From contig FN648688.1 in assembly GCA_000310025.1 (NCBI GenBank), positions 17,805 to 63,956 on the forward strand: a DNA stretch of 46,152 nt. The letters run 5' to 3'. Positions 20,975-31,057 of this stretch are shown piece by piece. Below the pieces are notes generated by a model. The model was not told where the DNA came from, searched no databases, and was given only the letters and a program-made list of their open reading frames with translations. Position numbers and translations under genes: made by a program. The first letter of the stretch is position 1, and every line of letters begins with the position of its first letter. The stretch is from Ectocarpus siliculosus. Its lineage: Eukaryota > Sar > Phaeophyceae > Ectocarpales > Ectocarpaceae.

Positions 20975-22144
20975 ACACTTTTGTTTTCTGTTTCTCGCAT
21001 GTTCACTGTTGTCGCGGGCTGGAGATCCGGGCCTTGTACGGTGTTGTTGCGCAGGCAGCCGGCGTGATTGGAAGTATCTAGTCAGTTTCTTTTCCGTCTG
21101 GCTGTTGTCGAGGGTGGTGTCGGAGGCGAGTTTGACGGCATTCTTGGAGCTACCTACTCCTGCCGTGGGGCCACGGAATGTACTGCGTGCGTCCCGTCAA
21201 CGGTCACTTGTGAATATATTTGGAGTGTAGCTCACTATGCCTTTCGTGCTTCGCAAAGAAGTACGCCATAGGCATCCGCACAATCTAGACTTCTTGCGTT
21301 CATGTTGCACGACACCTAGCCCCCTGCAAACATTCCGGCGTGCCTTCACCTTCACCTTCACCTTCACAGGTTGGGGACTCGACCCATTGTGGCCCGAAAA
21401 GCGTTCCAGGAGGAGGACCTGCAAACGTTCCTCGACCCCATGGAAAAAGAGCTCCAGCGTGTTGGAGCCAGCCAGTACTGCCAGCGGGTGAGAAGTGTCT
21501 CGGCGATAGGCGTTCCATCAGCTGTGGATGTGTGCTGTGTGTTGTGGTCGGTACAGTAGACCGTGCTTGAGAGGTTACCGTTCGACAGTAATTGCAACTT
21601 GGTTTGTGCCTCGGGACCACGAAACTAAGGAAGTCACTCAATACCCCCAACTCAGGTTTTGGTGGTGTAAGAGTGGAGTGATCACGGCGAAAGCGCTTGT
21701 GTCTCTCATGTCAAAGCAAAACAAAAAGAACAACAGAAACCACAAACCTAGAGCTGGGGCTTCTCACGAGCACTCGGGATGCGCGACATGATGAAGTAAT
21801 GCTGCAACTCATCTCATTCCTGCAGCTCATGTAATGACAAGTGTCCGCGACAAAGAGTGCCGCATCTCGTGTGGTATGGTACGCTACACAATCGTTTAAG
21901 CATCGAGCCTAAACCCGGCAGTGTATACAAACACAAGCCTGCGTTCCACCCGTTCGCGTGACGTACGTTGTATTGCTTTCTGACTTCAGCAAGTCTCCTC
22001 AAACATTCCACCCCGTATCGTTGATACTTCAGGAACTCAGAGACGAGGTGGGCGAATCTACGCCGTACGACGTCAAAATCATAGCTTTCAGGCCCCGCCG
22101 CCAACGACGGCCACCCCCTTCCTCTGGATGGCCGATCACTCCGT
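20975..22144 (+). other. Possible intron/exon debris between Ser-rich frame and SWIM piece
   Basis: Two + strand fragments look exon-like: 21068-21271 (EGGVGGEFDGILGATYSC) and 21371-21490 (ARKAFQEEDLQTFLDPMEKE, followed by GTGAG as a possible donor). They share strand and order with the SWIM transposase piece but carry no diagnostic motif. A short CTTCAC microrepeat lies at about 21346-21368. Confidence 0.3.
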
Positions 22145-23083
22145 GTGGCGGTCGAAAGCTGTACCCGAGGCATCAACGCCTTCGAAGAAGCGCCAGCCAA
22201 CACTGACCTAGACGAGGACATCATACGCGGGCAGAACGCTCAATCGACAGAGGACAGCACCGCGTGGGCGCGTACCTCCTTGACGGCGTTTTTGGCGCTC
22301 ATTGCTGATATTCCGGTCAACCTTGTTGCCGCCGCGCGATACAACCTCAATGCAAGGAACCTGATCCACGTCGTGGTTTTCGGCGCCGACGGCTTTCACC
22401 TGTGCTCATGCTTGAAGCTTTTGCGTCACGGGCTACTATGCAGGCACTACTTCGCTGTGCTACTTCGTTTCATCGGCGGTAAGTATGAAGGAGTTTTGCT
22501 TCGTCACGACTTCGACGGTAACAGCGTACAAAATCGGTGGAGGAAGTCACCTGACGGCAGCGATGAGCCATGGACCGTTTCCAGGGTGTTGGACAACACG
22601 GGGCACGGTGCCGGGTGGGACGGATGTGTCGCAGGTGACGACCACAACTACTGGGGCCCAACATTCGAAGACCAGAACAACGAGGAAGGCGTTCACCCCT
22701 CAGAACGTCCAGCGCTGGCCGCTTAGGAACGGCAAGCGTCCGACCAGCGCAGAGCGTACGCGACCATGATGGCAAGGAGTAAGGACAACGTCGGCGAAAA
22801 ATTGAGGACGGTACCGTTTGCCAAGGCTCTCGAGATTCAGGCAGAAGTTGACAAGCTCGTCAAGTTCCACTTGCATGACCCGAGCGGTGGCTCGAATATG
22901 AGGAACCCATCGCAAGCCCCAAGGAAGGGAGGCCGAAAGGGAGTAAGGGGCGCCCCGGCATTGTTACGCACTCAATCGGTAACCCTGAGGGCCGGCAAGA
23001 CTAGAGTCGCAGGGCCAAAAGGGTTAGGGACGGTTTCGGGGCTGGGTCGGGAGCGTCCAGGAAGAGTACGAAGACAAATTTGA
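22145..23083 (+). pseudogene. SWIM zinc-finger transposase (MULE-like), C-terminal part
   Basis: The frame 22145-22726 has a SWIM motif, CSCLKLLRHGLLCRHYFAVL, with the C-x-C-xn-C-x-H arrangement used for DNA binding by Mutator-like and FAR1-type transposases. It is followed by SVQNRWRKSP, the usual region after the finger. After TAG at 22724 the sequence runs on in another frame (22766-23083) with FAKALEIQAEVDKLVKF and a basic RKGGRKGVRG tail like the KGRPKG-type tails of these proteins. The DDE catalytic core expected upstream is not recognisable. This is a C-terminal fragment. No TIRs were found around it. Confidence 0.7.
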
Positions 23084-23931
23084 AGGTCGTGTCCGACTCT
23101 TGAATGCGAAAGGCAGCGTTGGTGCTACTGTAGCACTTCACCTAGCACCGGGGGGGTTCGCAACCTTTTTACATATGAAGGATGTAAAGTAAGCCGGCGT
23201 TAATGACAGTCGGTCGGTGGCGCCGTTGGCGTATCGTCGTTAAATACTCACCCCGGGGCGCGAGGAGGCATTGGCCGTATGATACATAAGCGGAACAGTT
23301 GATATAACGCGACACGTAGAAGGGACTGTAACGACAATCCACTCCTCACCTGAGGTTGACGACGAGCGTATTGCGTCTAAGTTGCCATCGGGAACGAGGG
23401 CGAAGAGCATATATGTAGCGGACCTGGGAACAGACTACCCGCAACGTTTGTTTTGTCGCCCGCGCACCCTCTATTGCTACGATGGCCGATCGTTGTGAGC
23501 ATTTCACCACACCTAGTGCTTGCAATTTGCTGCCTTGCCAAGTGCCCGTGGCTCGTGGGAGACCAACGGCGTTACTTCCGGGGTGAGACATGCGTGTTGC
23601 GTGTTATGAAATAGACTAGCGCTTTCTTCCGTTTTTCGTGTTTGTATGCAAACCAAGACATCAATGCAAAGGTATGTACGGTGTCTTCGATGCGAAACAT
23701 CGCCTCATTGCCTCCCTAGCACAAAATGACGGGCATTACCCCGCCCACACCCACGGCGGGGTTGGGCACCCTAATCCAATTCTATCAGTACAGCACACCC
23801 ACGCGTTATGTTGAACCCTGCGCCAACCCAGCTCCGCCGAGAGGGTGTTTGCCTCTTCCAGTAACTTGTCTCGGAATCGAGGACTAGCCACAAGGACGCT
23901 TCATAAATTATGTATACCGGCCATGCTATTT
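23084..23931. other. No gene recognised
   Basis: No coding frame with motif on either strand. A CCCGCCCACACCCACGGCGGGG inverted repeat lies near 23740-23762. Otherwise unremarkable. Confidence 0.4.
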
Positions 23932-25010
23932 GCTCCACCGGTTGAGTAAGTTCTTATTTGCTCCACCAGGCAGATCTCGACCCACAGAGCTCCAATCTAC
24001 CTCAAACCAACTGCATCGTGTAGGTATCGACTACAGCTATCTGCAACAAACGTACAAGCTAAATCCTACTGGTGGCTGCAGAGATATGCTGAAAAAGGGG
24101 GTTCCGCAGCATGTCAGGAAGCAGCAATCGTCTCGAACCTCCGTCCACACCGCTCCAATTGACCTCAAAACCTTTTGCGTCGTGTCTGTACGGTCCCTTC
24201 CGTTCTCCCAAGCTATCCGAAACTCCCATCCGATATATTCCCGCAGAGATATGGTCAACCGAGGGGGTTCCGCAGCATCTAGGGGGGGGTAAATGGCATT
24301 TGTCCCGCTATACCTCCCGTCACATAGCTGAACCACGCCTAACTTGGCCCGCATCGTGTTGGTACGGTTCACAGCTATCATTCAAGCCATCCTCCACCCC
24401 AATCGAACCAGTGGGTGCAGAGAAACGCCAACACGCGGGGCCTCAGTGGCTCAACGGCCGGTGGAGCAGATAAGCTTAACTGCTCCACCAGGCCAAACTC
24501 TATCTACCGGGCGCTGTTTGTCTTACGAAGACTTTCTTTGTGTTGGCCCGGCTCACAGCTATCATACACGCCATTGGACACCCCGATCGGACCAGTGGGT
24601 GCAGAGAAAGGCCCACCCACGGAGGCTCAGTGACTCAACGGCCGGTGGAGCAGATAAGCTTAACTCCTCCACCGCCAAACTTTATCTGCCGGGCGCTGTT
24701 TGTCTTACGAAGACTTGCATTGTGTTGGCCCGGCTCACAGCTATCATACACGCCATCGGACACCCCGATCGAACCGGCGGGGGCAGAGGAACACCGACCC
24801 ACTGGGGCTCAGGGACTCAAGGGCCGGTGGAGCAGATAAGCTTAACCGCTCCACCAGGCCAAACTCTATCTGCCGGGCGTTGTTTGTCCTACTACGGCTT
24901 GTATTGTGTCGGCACGGTTCACAGCTATCATTCAAGCCACCGGACACCCCAATCGGGCCAGTGGGTGCATGGAGACGCCCACCCATTGTTCGTGGGTCTA
25001 CGGACATGGT
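23932..25010. repeat. Satellite-like tandem array, about 182 bp per unit
   Basis: Three well-preserved units begin with GCCGGTGGAGCAGATAAGC at 24457, 24641 and 24823 (184, 182 and about 183 bp). More diverged units extend leftwards to about 23932, recognised by TTGCTCCACCAGGC, GCAGAGATATG and GGGGGTTCCGCAGCAT words. Each unit begins with GGTGGAGCAG-ATAAGCTTAA-CTGCTCCACC, which in the 24457 unit is a perfect 10-bp inverted repeat around a palindromic core; later units carry one mismatch. Divergence rises towards the left, so the right side was amplified most recently. Open frames across the array are a by-product. Confidence 0.85.
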
Positions 25011-25279
25011 TTGGATATGTTAGCCGTACGTACAAGTGTGACGCAGATGGTGTAGAACCTTTTAGGTAGGGGTACCGTGATGATGCACCGGGGCCCCTTT
25101 TGTTGTGTGCAGCATCCCTGCTGCCACTCCTCCTTTCTGAGCACGACAGCGCCCTGGGTACGGGCGTTGCCTCACCGTCTAAAGTTAATACACTACACAA
25201 ACAATACCCGATAAGTACGCGGAGTACGGCCTCGCAAACACTCTAGAGTTTGTCCCTCGAGGGATAGCCTCATTGGGTG

Positions 25280-26640
25280 ATGGCTGCGTCGGACAGCGGT
25301 TCGGTCGAAGGGCTGGGGGAAGAGACCTCAGCCACGCAACAGCAACACGCCGAGGACCCGGTGATTGCGAGGCTGGAGGGCCAGTTATCGCAGCTGATGA
25401 GCATAGTGATCGAGCTGAAGAGGAAGGAGCCTGGCGACGCCGTGGCGGGCGATGCCAGTAGGGGCGGCGGTGCTGCCGTCCCAAGCCAGAGAGAGCCCTT
25501 GCCGTCGGAGGGCGGCGGGGCATTTTCCCGGGAAGCGGCCCGTGATGGGCCAAATCACCCGTGAGAAAGCCGCTGGGACAACATACCGGGAGCGAGTCCT
25601 GGGGTTCCAGCGAGAGTGGGGCCTGGCGTAGGAGCTGACCGCGGGGAGGCGAGGGGGTTAAACCCCCCAGGTGAGATACCCGCAACTCGTGGTAACGGTG
25701 AATACATCAACAGCTTCAATCACGCGAAGAAAGTGAACGTGGTGGCCCCTCGCCTTGAGGGGGTCCGCAGCAGCGGATTTAGCACGTGGCGAAAAGCTTT
25801 CATCCATGCCGCTAAGACGGTGGAACTAGACGGTCAATTCATCGGGAGTATTGAGAGACAGGCCCCCGTGGGCGACCCGAACATGCCCACCTCCACGCTG
25901 TATAACGACTTGCGCTACACTAGGAGCGAGGTCGCACGTGGGCTCGCCGCGTTCCACTTCATCACTCCCGCCGTGGTGAAAGAAACCGACAAAGCGGTCG
26001 TCAGTAGTTGTGTGACGGCGAAGGGGGTCCTCACGGAGCTTGAGAATGTTTACGACCCCGAGTCGCAGGGATCCAAACAAGCCCTGATGAAAGAGATGTT
26101 CCGCTTCTCGATCCCGGCACACAGCAGCAGCAATCCAATCGAGCACCTAAGCAAGCTCGAGCAGATGTAGATGCGCCTACGCGAAAAGGGGCTCAACGCT
26201 GACACGCCATTTGTCATCGCACACTTCGTCGACTCGCTTCCACCCGAGTACCAACAAGCGAAGTTCCTGTTGGAGACGGCGACGAGGCTGGACAGGGGCG
26301 AGATCGTCAGAATCGTGAGCACGGTGCACGCGAGCCTCCCGGAGGGGAGGAAGGCCCCGAAGGGCCAGCGGAAGGCGGACCATGCTTTCCTCGCGAGCGA
26401 CGGTGGCAGCAGGGGTGGAGCGCCCGGCCGCAGCAGCGGCGGCCGCAACAAGGGTGGCGGCGGCGGCGGTGGCGGCCAGAAGGGGAAAGGGGGTGGTAGC
26501 AAGGGCGGTGGGGGCGGTGGAGGTGGCAACAGCGGCGGGGGCGGCGACGGCGGTGCAAGTAGCATGCACGGCCGCTGCTTCCGGTGCGGAGAGAAGGGTC
26601 ACCAGGCGGCCGCCTGTACCAAGCCCGAGCCCGATGCGAG
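25280..26640 (+). pseudogene. Copia gag region
   Basis: Read from ATG 25280. A short coiled-coil-like segment (IARLEGQLSQLMSIVIELKR) is followed by an in-frame TGA (25562-25564), then the copia gag (UBN2-like) body: FSTWRKAFIHAAKTVELDG, TLYNDLRYTRSEVARGL, LTELENVYDP. A second in-frame TAG is at 26168-26170, with the same frame continuing (SLPPEYQQAKFLLETATRL). A Gly-rich linker of simple GGC/GGT repeats (about 26430-26560) precedes the first zinc knuckle, CFRCGEKGHQAAAC. The frame shifts by one base between this knuckle and the second (CEKCLGYGHDKSTC), which is already in the pol frame. Gag packages RNA in the particle. Confidence 0.85.
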
Positions 26641-27519
26641 AAGTGCCTGGGCTACGGACACGACAAGAGCACGTGCTCGTCCGAGCAGGCGGTGCTCGCG
26701 GTGGAGATGTCGGTCTTGGACGCCACCGCACTGGACGTGGCAGAGGAGGCGCTAGTGGTCCGTGACTTCACAGGCGAATGGAACAAACTCGTTGATCGAG
26801 GGGGTGTAGAGCAGGCCAGGCAGGAAAGGTTTGTGGCCGATACCGGCGCAACCAACCACATGTTCCCGAGCGCTAACGCGTTCGAAAACTACCATGAGTG
26901 CGATCGACGTTTGAGTGTCGCCGCAGGGAAGCAAACCTTCGCCATCGTAGGGTATGGCGACGTGAGGGTGACCATCAGTTCTCGCGTTGGGACCACAGAC
27001 CTGTTGTTGAAACGGGTCACTCATGTGCCGGAGCTCAACTACAACCTCGTGTCCCTCACAGCCCTCTTGAAACAAACCAAGGGCCGCTTAGCCGCAGACG
27101 AGCACGAGTTGGAGGTGTTTGTTGGTGGGGGGGAGTCGGTGTACTTCCCTCTATGGGGGGACCTGTTCGTTCAGACTGGTCACGGCATAGAGTCGGGTAG
27201 GGAACTAACCTGTGCCATAATTGCTCCTGGCAACGCGAAAGCGAACCGCACCCCCGTTGACATCAACGACTTCCACTGCGCGCACGGCCACTCCCACGAG
27301 GTGCTGCTAAAGAACACGGCGAAGCAGCAAGGGGTGACGCTGGTGGGCCAGCTCCGGGAGTGCATGGGGTGCTCGGCGGCAAAGGGGCTATCCAAGCCCA
27401 TCCCCAACAGGACGTCCACCCGAGCAGTTAAGAAGCTGCAGAGAGTTTTTATGGATTTGAGTGGGAAGGCAAGGGCGCAGAGCTTGGCTCCGTCTGCCCT
27501 GTTTTCCGCTAGGATTTGA
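26584..27519 (+). pseudogene. Copia protease and GAG-pre-integrase
   Basis: Begins around the second zinc knuckle, then has the aspartic protease active site FVADTGATNHMF, followed by YNLVSLTALLKQ, which is typical of copia proteases. The pre-integrase domain contains the zinc-binding His/Cys set in DFHCAHGHSHEVLL and LRECMGCSAAKGL. The integrase catalytic core starts at RVFMDLSGK and is then cut off; the first catalytic Asp region is just retained. The frame ends at TGA 27517-27519 a few codons after the break. Confidence 0.85.
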
Positions 27520-28762
27520 GTGGGAAGCACCAAGCTACCCCTCCCTTTGGGTCGAAGCCACAGCTTGGGCATGCAACGCCCTGAACTGCACCTCCACCAC
27601 ATTCAACCCGGACAATAAATCGCCGTACAAAATGTGGCACGGGCACCCACCTCCCCCAGAGGCGACGCACCCGTTCCTCAAACCCGCCGTATACAAGGTC
27701 AAGCGCACGCACAAGTCAGAGCCGAAAGCGAAAAAGTGTTTTTACCTCGGCCCTGGAATCAACACAGAAAGTGATTGCGTGCGCATCCTGAACGAAAAAC
27801 GCCAAGAGATCACCACTCGCAACTTCACCTGGCAATCTTTTCCCGCCGCCCCGACCGCGCACCCCCGAGCACCGATGCCTCCCATTGCAGAGGAGGACGA
27901 GGAGCTCACGACTGGGGAGCACGAGGGCGGGGAGGGTGCGTCATGCCATGGTGGAGGGAGGGCGGAGGGAGAACCTGAGGATGGAGGTTTCCACCTTGAC
28001 ACGACGGTAAACCCGGGGCCCGCGGAGCCGCCCGCACGCGATGCGCCGGCGGCGCCGCCGGCCACGCCACAGGAGTCGGGCGCGGGCGACGCTGGCGATG
28101 GCGCCCCCTCGAGCAGGGAGGGCGTGAGTGTCGCCCCATCTACCACGTCGACCGAGATGGCCGATGTGGGCGGCGGCGAGGACGACCGCAGCAGCAGCAG
28201 CAGCGGTGGCGGCAGCAGCAGTGACAGCGGCAGTGACAGCGACAGCGTCAGCGACACGGATATCCCGGCGCTCCGCGGGCCCGAGGAACGGAAGCTCGCC
28301 CGCTTTGGCGAGCCGGCCGAACTCACCAGCCGCCGACTCAGGGAGAACCCTCGCCGGAACACGAGGTTCGAGTCGTCAACGAGTGCCGAAGGTCTGCTCG
28401 CCCGCCATGCGTCGGCGGCGGGGCTGCCCACCCTGCCCATCAACAGCACGGAGGAGTACACCCACTGGGTGCTCGCGTGTGTGGTCGACGTGGTGGAAGG
28501 GCTAGAAGCGAGGGCGGTGCAAGCGCTGCTGTGTGAGCGCGCGGAGGAGGCCAGCATCGCGCGCCAAGAGGCCGAGGACTTCCTGCTGGGAGCGGAGGAC
28601 CTCGTGCTCAACTCTCCAGACGCCTTCGTCAGGGCCTTGGCGTCGACCGAGCTGAGTACAGAATCCCCCATAGGCAAGCGTCCGAGTGACGTTGAATCCC
28701 CCCCCATGACCGTAGCCGGCGTTGCCAAGTCTGTGTACAGAGAGGATGGGAACAGGCCATGA
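27461..28762 (+). pseudogene. Copia integrase C-terminus and acidic linker
   Basis: Starts inside the deletion scar. The sequence GGATTTGAGTGGGAAG occurs at 27453-27468 and again at 27512-27527, flanking the join. Downstream, LWVEATAWACNALNCTSTT and SPYKMWHGHPP are the end of the copia integrase core, followed by KKCFYLGPG and FTWQSFP. So most of the DDE core has been lost. A long low-complexity linker of Asp/Ser/Gly (28190-28260, AGC repeats) leads to RT. The frame ends TGA at 28760, but a WEQAMREEF block, typical of the copia RT start, continues in another frame. Confidence 0.8.
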
Positions 28763-29650
28763 GGGAAGAGTTTGATGGGCACTTGGACACGGGAACGTTT
28801 TCGTTCGTAGACAGTACGCCAGAGGGGCGTAGACCTGTGAGTTCAAAGTGGCGTTTTACTTGGAAGACGAACAAGGAGGGGAAAATCGAGAAGTTCAAAG
28901 CGCGTCTGGTCGCTAGGGGGTTTTCGCAAATTCCGAATGTGGACTCTACTCATCCTCCCCTTGCCCATCATCCGCATCCAATAAACTGATGCTTGCGGTA
29001 GCCAATGAGAAATCATTGAAACTCAACCACTGGGATGTCAAGCAGGCGTTTATACACGCTAAGTTAGACGAGGATGTGTTCTTGAGGCTCCCTGCGGGGT
29101 GTGGGGAAAAATCCCACAAAGTTGTCAAGGCTGAGCGTGCTATTTACGGCTTGAAGCAGAGCGGCAGGCAGTGGGGGTACCACGCTGCCGACACGCTTGT
29201 AGAAAACGGGTTCGAGCAGTGCAAGGCGGACCCGTGCGTCTTCCGCAAGATGAAAGACGATGTCGTGGTGATGATTATCGTGATTTTTGTGAATGAAATT
29301 TTGGTGGCTGGGTCTGATGATGATTGCAAGGAGTTGCTCGCTTCCCTCAACAAGGCATTCCCCACCAAAGACCTTGGAGAGTGTGTGTGGTTCGACGGGT
29401 GTGCCGTTGAGAGAGACCTAGAGGCTGGGACCCTTAGAATCTCCCAAACCGCGTACATTGACAGCATCGTGAATCGCTTTGATGTGCAATCGACCTCCCC
29501 CATCCCTGCTTCCCCTGGTGCCGACCTAGGGCCGAAGCGAGATGACGAGAGTGGAGGGGAGTGGCCAGTGAGGGAGGCCATCGGCAGCATGATGTGGGTG
29601 TCGACGTTCTCGCGCCCGGACATCTCGTTCGCTGTGCGTGCGGTAGCGCC
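28745..29650 (+). pseudogene. Copia reverse transcriptase, active site altered
   Basis: Copia RT signatures: KWRFTWKTNKEGKIEKFKARL, LVARGFSQ, then after a frameshift near 28940 LNHWDVKQAFIHAKLDEDVFL (motif A with Asp), RAIYGLKQSGRQW, and PCVFRKMKDD. At motif C the usual YVDD is FVNE (in VIFVNEILVAGSDD), so both catalytic Asp are replaced (Asn and Glu). This alone should abolish polymerase activity. A further frameshift near 29640 moves the following connection and RNase H to another frame. Confidence 0.9.
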
Positions 29651-30235
29651 CACGCCCATGCCCCTGCCGAGAGGCACTGGAAGGCGATACGGAAGATCCT
29701 CGCCTACCTCAAAGAGACGAGGGACCTCGGGATCACCTACAAATGGAGATCGGGGCTGGGGCTGGCGGTGTACGTGGATGCTAGCTACGCCGACGCTGAG
29801 GATAGGCGTTCTGTGTCAGGGCTGGCAACAACGGTTGCAGGGACCGTCATCAGCCACGGTAGCAAAACGCAAGCTATCGTATCTTTGTCGTCTACGGAGG
29901 CAGAGTACATTGCTGCCGGAGAGGGTGTGAAGGAAGCTTTGTTTGTGCGTGCAGTGCTTTCGTTTATTGCCCCAGAGACCAGTGGCGGTAGCATTCAGGT
30001 CCTTGAGGACAACCAGGGGGCTATGGCCTTGGTGCAGAACCCCCTTAGCTCAGCGCGTAGCAAGCACATCGACGTGCGGTACCACTTCATTCGTGGATTG
30101 TTTAGGTCGGGGGACATCTCGATCAAATTTGTGTTGACGTCGGAGCAACATGCAGACATGCTCACCAAGGCTCTTAGCAAGAGCAACCTGCGGTACCACC
30201 GGAAAAAGCTGATGAATTTGTCGGAGTTTCTGTAG
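29640..30235 (+). pseudogene. Copia connection and RNase H domain
   Basis: After HWKAIRKILAYLKETRDLG come the RNase H motifs AVYVDASYADAEDRRSVSG, LSSTEAEYIAAGEGVKEAL, and VLEDNQGAMALVQNP, with Asp, Glu and Asp at the expected places. Then come ARSKHIDVRYHFIRG and QHADMLTKAL, the standard C-terminus of copia pol. It ends with TAG at 30233-30235. This stretch is uninterrupted, so the 3' part has decayed less than the 5' part. Confidence 0.9.
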
Positions 30236-30331
30236 GATGTTTCAGCGCTTGGGGAAGGTCATGTATACCATGCGGGAAAAGATGCATTACTGTCGCGGGC
30301 TGTGTACCATTGGCAGGAGTAGGAGGCTTCA

Positions 30332-31057
30332 TTGACACCTCTCGCATTTGCCGCGTGCAACAGCAGTTGCAAAGCCATGCATGCGCTATTTCAGCACGGA
30401 GCGCAGGTTGGCGTTCGTGGCAATCAAGGATATACGCCACTGCACGAGACTTGCTGGGAGCGTCACGAAGGGCTAGAGGCGGCCGTGGATATGCTGCTGC
30501 GATGGGGAGCAGATGAAACAACCTTGAACTATGGTGGAGCGAGCCCTGCGGATTTCCTCGGTGGAAGATACGGCAAGGTTATTGGCCATAATCCGGCGCC
30601 GCAGGACGAGATCGATCGGACAAGACTTCTTCTCTCTCGAGCCCCGGCCGACAGAGCGTGGCGTCGCCGGGGCTGGTTGGTCATGCTCCGCTCGCGCGAC
30701 TCGAAGGCTCAGGAGGGAAAGTGTCGTAGCTCTGGCGGCTACGACCACGGTGATGGTGGTGAGGTCGGGGGATCTGAGATGGCGAGGAGCGAGGGCATGG
30801 CGGGTGCTGATTATGGCCGGCCTGGGACGACACGCAACGGTGCTGGTGGTGAAGTCGAGGCTGGAGGCGGAGAGGAGGTCCAAGACATCGCGGCAGGGCT
30901 GCTTGGGCTTAGAAGGAAAAGCGTGGTGCACACGGCTAGCAACGACGGATGTGTGGTTGGCGCCGAGGGCGGAGAGGAGGGCTTACGGTTGGAGGTGCTT
31001 CTGCTGTTAGGACTCGGGCTGGAGGGGGTGTTTCGCGCGGTGGTGGGCTTCCTTTGA
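30332..31057 (+). pseudogene. Ankyrin-repeat protein fragment, brown-algal type
   Basis: About two ankyrin repeats are visible: TPLAFAACNSSCKAMHALF, then YTPLHETCWERHEGLEAAVDMLL with GADETTLNYGG. Ankyrin repeats are helical protein-binding units. They are followed by RTRLLLSRAPADRAWRRRGW, a tail I recognise from memory as common in Ectocarpus ankyrin proteins, and at the end GLEGVFRAVVGFL. The middle part is repetitive Gly/Glu and its neighbours in other frames read almost as well, so it may be frameshifted. It lacks an N-terminus. It starts just after a possible acceptor (TAGGAGG) about 100 bp downstream of the copia end. It could be an exon of a truncated gene interrupted by the retroelement, or a captured fragment. 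Confidence 0.6.

Larger units (their letters stand above)
25280..30235 (+). mobile_element. Degenerate Ty1/copia retrotransposon internal region
   Basis: Domains on the + strand follow the copia order: gag with zinc knuckle, aspartic protease, GAG-pre-integrase, integrase remnant, RT, RNase H. I looked for matching LTRs in 25040-25280 and 30236-30520 and found none, so the LTRs are absent, highly diverged or the copy is truncated. At least two in-frame stops, four frameshifts, an internal deletion and replaced RT aspartates make it inactive. Confidence 0.9.

Noticed and set aside
26050-26731. Pro-rich and Ala-rich minus-strand frames opposite the gag Gly-rich linker
   Set aside because: Direct complement of GGC/GGT repeats in the gag zinc-knuckle region; the + strand has real gag motifs.
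27742-28782. 346-codon minus-strand frame opposite the copia linker
   Set aside because: It is the antisense shadow of the Ser/Asp/Gly-rich linker; its Ser/Pro/Ala composition follows from the repeats, and no motif is present.
25040-30520. LTR pair of the copia element
   Set aside because: I compared about 240 bp before the gag start with about 290 bp after the pol stop and saw no shared stretch, no convincing primer binding site and no polypurine tract.
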